This document shows positions 4,813 to 7,611 of a stretch of DNA of 7,611 bases, piece by piece. The notes beneath the pieces are model-generated. The model was not told the origin of the DNA. It ran no database searches and was given only the letters and a program-made list of their open reading frames with translations. The stretch is taken from the NCBI GenBank assembly GCA_009845645.1, contig VXZF01000715.1, forward strand, positions 1-7,611. The letters are read 5' to 3'. The translations under genes and the position numbers were made by a program. The DNA comes from Gemmatimonadota bacterium (GTDB taxonomy: Bacteria; Latescibacterota; UBA2968; UBA8231). Numbering within the stretch: position 1 is the first letter of the stretch; each line of letters begins with the position of its first letter.

Positions 4813-6552
4813 ATGGAAAACTCAGCGACAAAACTGCTGGACGCGGGATCTCTCGATGAGATCAAGCTCAAGGGGAGGACTGTGGTCTCGAGCGGACCTG
4901 TGCCGATTGTCGTCTTCTACTCGGAGGGCGACCTACACGCCGTGGACAACCGCTGCCCACACATGGGGTTCCCCTTGCATCGCGGAACCGTCGAGGACGG
5001 CATTCTGACCTGTCACTGGCATCACGCCCGATTCGATCTCAAGAGCGGTTGCACTTTTGATCTGTTTGCCGACGACGCGACGGTTTACCCGGTCGAAGTC
5101 GTGGACGGTCGAGTGTACGTCGATGTGTCCGCAACCCCGCGCGACCCGGTCGAGCGCGGACTGCGCCGACTCGAAGAGGGTATGGACCAGAACATCAGGC
5201 TGGTGGTCGCCAAAGCCGTCGTCGCGCTCATACGCGCCGGGGCGAATCCGAACGACATCGTGCGGGTAAGCGGCCTGTACGGAGTGCGCCGGCGGCGTTC
5301 GGGTTGGTCAAACGGCATGACGATCCTCTCGGCGATGGCCAACGTCAGCGACCACCTCGAAGGCGACGAGCGCATCGCGCCGTTGTACCAAGGGGTCTTA
5401 CACGTGGCGTCGAACACCAGTGGTCAGCCGCCGCGCATCCCGTTGCGGCCTCTCGAGAGCAAGGATATCCCGCACGCCGCGCTGAGACGGTGGTTCCGCT
5501 ACCTGATTGAAGTGCGCAATGCCGACGGAGCCGAACGCACCTTGCTGGCAGCCATCGAGCCCCCTTCGAGCCAGGCCGACCTGGCCGAAATGATGGTGAC
5601 GGCGGCGACCGACCACTTCTACCTCGACGGTGGCCACGTCATCGACTTCATCAACAAGGCATTCGAGCTGCTCGACCGCATTGGCTGGGAGCACGCGGCA
5701 GACGTCTTGCCCTCCCTGATTCGCCAGTTGAGCGGGGCGCAGCGCAGCGAAGAGCAGAATAGCTGGCGCTCTCCCGTTGACCTCGTGACGCTGCTGAGCG
5801 AGACCTTTGACTCGCTGAATCAGCTACTGGAAGAGGGCCGAGGAGGGGAGTGGAAACGAGACAGTGGATTCGCAGAAGAGCTTCTACGGGACGATCCTCA
5901 TGCAATCGTAGCGGCGCTGAACGAAGCGCTGAGGCAGGGCGCGCGCCCAGTGCAGTTGGCGGAGGCAGTAGCGCAGGCAGCGGCGCTGCGCATCGCCAGG
6001 TTCCACGTGCGCAACGAGTTCTCCGACTGGATCTCGGTGCTGCACACCTTTTCGTACGCCAACGCACTGCATCAGATGCTGAAGAGAGCCGAGTCGACCG
6101 AGATGCTGCGCGGCGTTTACCACGGGGCGATGCGCGTCTACCTCGACCGTTTCCTCAATGTTCCGGCTGCCCGCTTACCTGCCCCCAGCGCGGCAGAGGC
6201 GGGCGATGGCCATATGGAGGAATACCTGCTGCTACTCAACCAGCAGCAGCAGGTCGATGAAGCTGGGCGACTCGTCAATAGTTTTCTGACATTGGGCGGT
6301 GAACCGGGACCTCTGTTCCGCACGCTGGCGGAATCCCTAGTGAGAGAGGACGCCGAGTTCCACAGCTTTCAGATGCTCGAGGCAGCCATCCGCCAGTATG
6401 GTGAGCGCACAGACGTCGGCGAGCAACGGATTCTAATGGTGGCTGCAGCCCGTTTTCTGGCGGCCAAGGCACCAACTCAGCGCGAGCTGCTCCAAACGCT
6501 CCAGATCGCCCAGCGGCTGCACCGAGGGGAGGCTATCTACGAGGAGGATTGA
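4813..6552 (+). CDS. Rieske [2Fe-2S] domain fused to a large C-terminal region of unknown function, 579 aa
   Basis: Residues 1-106 form a Rieske ferredoxin-type domain with ligands C48 and H50 (NRCPHMGFPL) and C67 and H70 (LTCHWHHARFDL), spacing CxH-x16-CxxH, followed by the usual SGC and YPVEV strand. There is no transmembrane or Tat signal, so it is cytosolic. Residues 111-579 are rich in A, L, E and R and read as amphipathic helices. They do not show the mononuclear-iron facial triad (D-x2-H-x4-H) of Rieske oxygenases, and I do not recognise the fold with certainty. Histidines stand in recurrent contexts: H268/H275 (DHFYLDGGH), H294 (GWEHA), H398 (RFHV), H411 and H420 (VLHTF...ALH), H437 (VYHGAM). 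Some might bind a metal, which is inference. The ATG at 4813 has AAAGGA upstream. The gene is divergent from soxR, probably SoxR-activated, and ends 40 bp before a convergent gene. Confidence 0.9.
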   Translation: MENSATKLLDAGSLDEIKLKGRTVVSSGPVPIVVFYSEGDLHAVDNRCPHMGFPLHRGTVEDGILTCHWHHARFDLKSGCTFDLFADDATVYPVEVVDGRVYVDVSATPRDPVERGLRRLEEGMDQNIRLVVAKAVVALIRAGANPNDIVRVSGLYGVRRRRSGWSNGMTILSAMANVSDHLEGDERIAPLYQGVLHVASNTSGQPPRIPLRPLESKDIPHAALRRWFRYLIEVRNADGAERTLLAAIEPPSSQADLAEMMVTAATDHFYLDGGHVIDFINKAFELLDRIGWEHAADVLPSLIRQLSGAQRSEEQNSWRSPVDLVTLLSETFDSLNQLLEEGRGGEWKRDSGFAEELLRDDPHAIVAALNEALRQGARPVQLAEAVAQAAALRIARFHVRNEFSDWISVLHTFSYANALHQMLKRAESTEMLRGVYHGAMRVYLDRFLNVPAARLPAPSAAEAGDGHMEEYLLLLNQQQQVDEAGRLVNSFLTLGGEPGPLFRTLAESLVREDAEFHSFQMLEAAIRQYGERTDVGEQRILMVAAARFLAAKAPTQRELLQTLQIAQRLHRGEAIYEED

Positions 6553-6592
6553 TTCAACTCGCACAGGCCCAGATCGATGACGCCGGTGGTTC

Positions 6593-7611
6593 TCAGGCTG
6601 GATCCCGCTCCCGCACCATCTCGTGCCCTTCAAACAAATCCCGCGCCACCGTCCCCTGCGCTTGGCGCGGCGGCTCGGCCCCCAGCATCTGGCAGAAGGT
6701 GGGCACTACATCGGCGGCGTGGATGTACCCCAGTCTGTCCACCGGCCGCTCGTAACCCCGCTTTACGCCCGGCCCGGCCAGCAACCACGACCCAAAGCTG
6801 GACGATTCCTCACTTTGGGTCGGCAGAAAGCCCCCGTGGTGCGCCCCGAACACATTGGGCGCACCAACGCAGCCTCCGCCGGCAATGCCGCGCCACTGGC
6901 CGTAGTACCCGCTCACATACCCGTGGTCCCAAGCAAAAACCACATCGCCGCACTGGTCTCCCCACTGCCCAAGGATGTACGCATCCCGCCGAGGCAGGGC
7001 TATGGCCACTGGATTGCGTCCCACTTCCTCGTCAACCCACGTGCGCAGGGCCAGCAGCAACTCGGCCTCAATGCGGTCGAATTCCGGTCCGGGGTCGGCA
7101 TTGATGAAAATGTCGAATCCCTTGTCGTCCTTCATATAGGCCCGAGTGCGCTCCCAGTCGATGTCCTCCTCGCGCACCTGATCGCGCACCAGCGTCTCTT
7201 CCCCGCCGTCCTTGAGCGCCAGAAAGCCCTGTTCGTGCAAAAACTGCCGAATATTGGCCACCCGCACATCGGGCGAACACCCGTGGTCGGACACCACGCC
7301 CACGTACGTATGCTCATCCGCGTCCTCCCACAGCCGGCCCAAAATGCGGTCCCCCACCTGATAGGCCCGCCGAAAGTAGTCCACGTACTGTTCGGCGCGC
7401 TCGGCTACATACCCTGGACAAACGGGGTCCACATCCCCGAGGTGGATGTGATTGAGATAATCGTATAGATGCCAGTGGCAGATAAAAAAGGAACAGCCCC
7501 GCTCGCGCAGCATGTAGCGGGCGACCTCGGCAAACCACATCCCTTGGTACTCGCACTCTTCCAAGGCCGTGTCAAAATCGGCCATTCCCGAAGTATAGGG
7601 CAACATGGAGG
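6593..7611 (-). CDS. Type I phosphodiesterase/nucleotide pyrophosphatase-like hydrolase, C-terminal part
   Basis: Member of the alkaline phosphatase superfamily, cut by the right edge. The reading frame stays open to base 7611, so the ATG at 7606 is probably internal, and the missing N-terminal part should hold the catalytic Thr/Ser and the first metal ligands. Numbering from that Met, the visible metal-site motifs are D49 with H53 and H55 (HLYDYLNHIH), D107-H108 (VVSDHGCSP) and H256 (GAHHGGFLP). This order, D-x3-H then DHG then H, is that of type I phosphodiesterases (phosphopentomutase/NPP-like) rather than sulfatases. The end LLAGPGVKRGYE...IHAADVVPTFCQMLGAEPP is the standard closing block of the superfamily. 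The substrate may be a phosphodiester or phosphonate and is not assignable. It converges on the Rieske-fusion gene with 40 bp between; no clear terminator hairpin is seen there. Confidence 0.88.
   Translation of the reverse strand, partial: SMLPYTSGMADFDTALEECEYQGMWFAEVARYMLRERGCSFFICHWHLYDYLNHIHLGDVDPVCPGYVAERAEQYVDYFRRAYQVGDRILGRLWEDADEHTYVGVVSDHGCSPDVRVANIRQFLHEQGFLALKDGGEETLVRDQVREEDIDWERTRAYMKDDKGFDIFINADPGPEFDRIEAELLLALRTWVDEEVGRNPVAIALPRRDAYILGQWGDQCGDVVFAWDHGYVSGYYGQWRGIAGGGCVGAPNVFGAHHGGFLPTQSEESSSFGSWLLAGPGVKRGYERPVDRLGYIHAADVVPTFCQMLGAEPPRQAQGTVARDLFEGHEMVRERDPA

Noticed and set aside
4775..5008. Plus-strand frame overlapping the start of the Rieske gene, considered as a small leader peptide
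   Set aside because: It overlaps the Rieske domain coding in another frame, has no ribosome site, and its residues (S/R/W/T-rich) look like a frame shadow.
6553..6592. Terminator between the convergent Rieske and phosphodiesterase genes
   Set aside because: No stable hairpin or T-tract can be read in these 40 bp.
6623..7468. Open frame of 281 codons on the plus strand at the right end
   Set aside because: Shadow of the phosphodiesterase-like gene, whose metal-binding motifs are all in the minus frame.
1..7611. CRISPR array, tRNA, rRNA, insertion sequence or other direct-repeat system
   Set aside because: No regularly spaced repeats, cloverleaf-like segments, transposase motifs or terminal inverted repeats were seen.

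Overview
The window is a GC-rich (roughly 60% by eye) bacterial chromosomal segment, densely packed with metabolic genes. It has strong Shine-Dalgarno sites, a bacterial SoxR operator and no sign of phage, insertion sequence, tRNA, rRNA or CRISPR. A sulfatase, a second alkaline-phosphatase-superfamily hydrolase, a CtBP-type dehydrogenase, an aldo/keto reductase, a serine hydrolase and an orphan YgiT-type zinc finger together resemble the accessory content of uncultured environmental lineages such as Latescibacteria, Poribacteria or Entotheonella-like genomes. That taxonomic hint is inference only; no marker gene is present.

Layout. (1) 1-1405, minus strand: an aldo/keto reductase followed 35 bp later by a beta-lactamase-family serine hydrolase that runs off the left edge. 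(2) 1406-1481: a short AT-rich divergent control region. (3) 1482-3176, plus strand: a 66-residue YgiT-type zinc-finger protein followed after 12 bp by a 493-residue sulfatase. (4) 3194-4681, minus strand, meeting the sulfatase tail to tail: soxR, then a CtBP-type D-2-hydroxyacid dehydrogenase, probably one transcript. (5) 4682-4812: a divergent control region with a perfect 20-bp SoxR palindrome set in a 19-bp-spaced promoter. (6) 4813-6552, plus strand: a 579-residue protein with an N-terminal Rieske [2Fe-2S] domain and a long, mostly helical-looking C-terminal region whose function I do not recognise. (7) 6593-7611, minus strand: the C-terminal part of a type I phosphodiesterase/alkaline phosphatase-like hydrolase that runs off the right edge.

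The most coherent unit is 3194-6552. The redox sensor SoxR appears to switch on the divergent Rieske-fusion gene from a promoter with the geometry of E. coli soxS. The soxR promoter has its -10 box inside the same operator, which predicts autorepression and co-regulation of the CtBP-type dehydrogenase behind soxR. This suggests a small redox-responsive oxidoreductase module (a Rieske protein plus an NAD-dependent dehydrogenase) without soxS. The substrate cannot be read from the sequence. The flanking hydrolase and reductase genes look like ordinary accessory catabolic genes.
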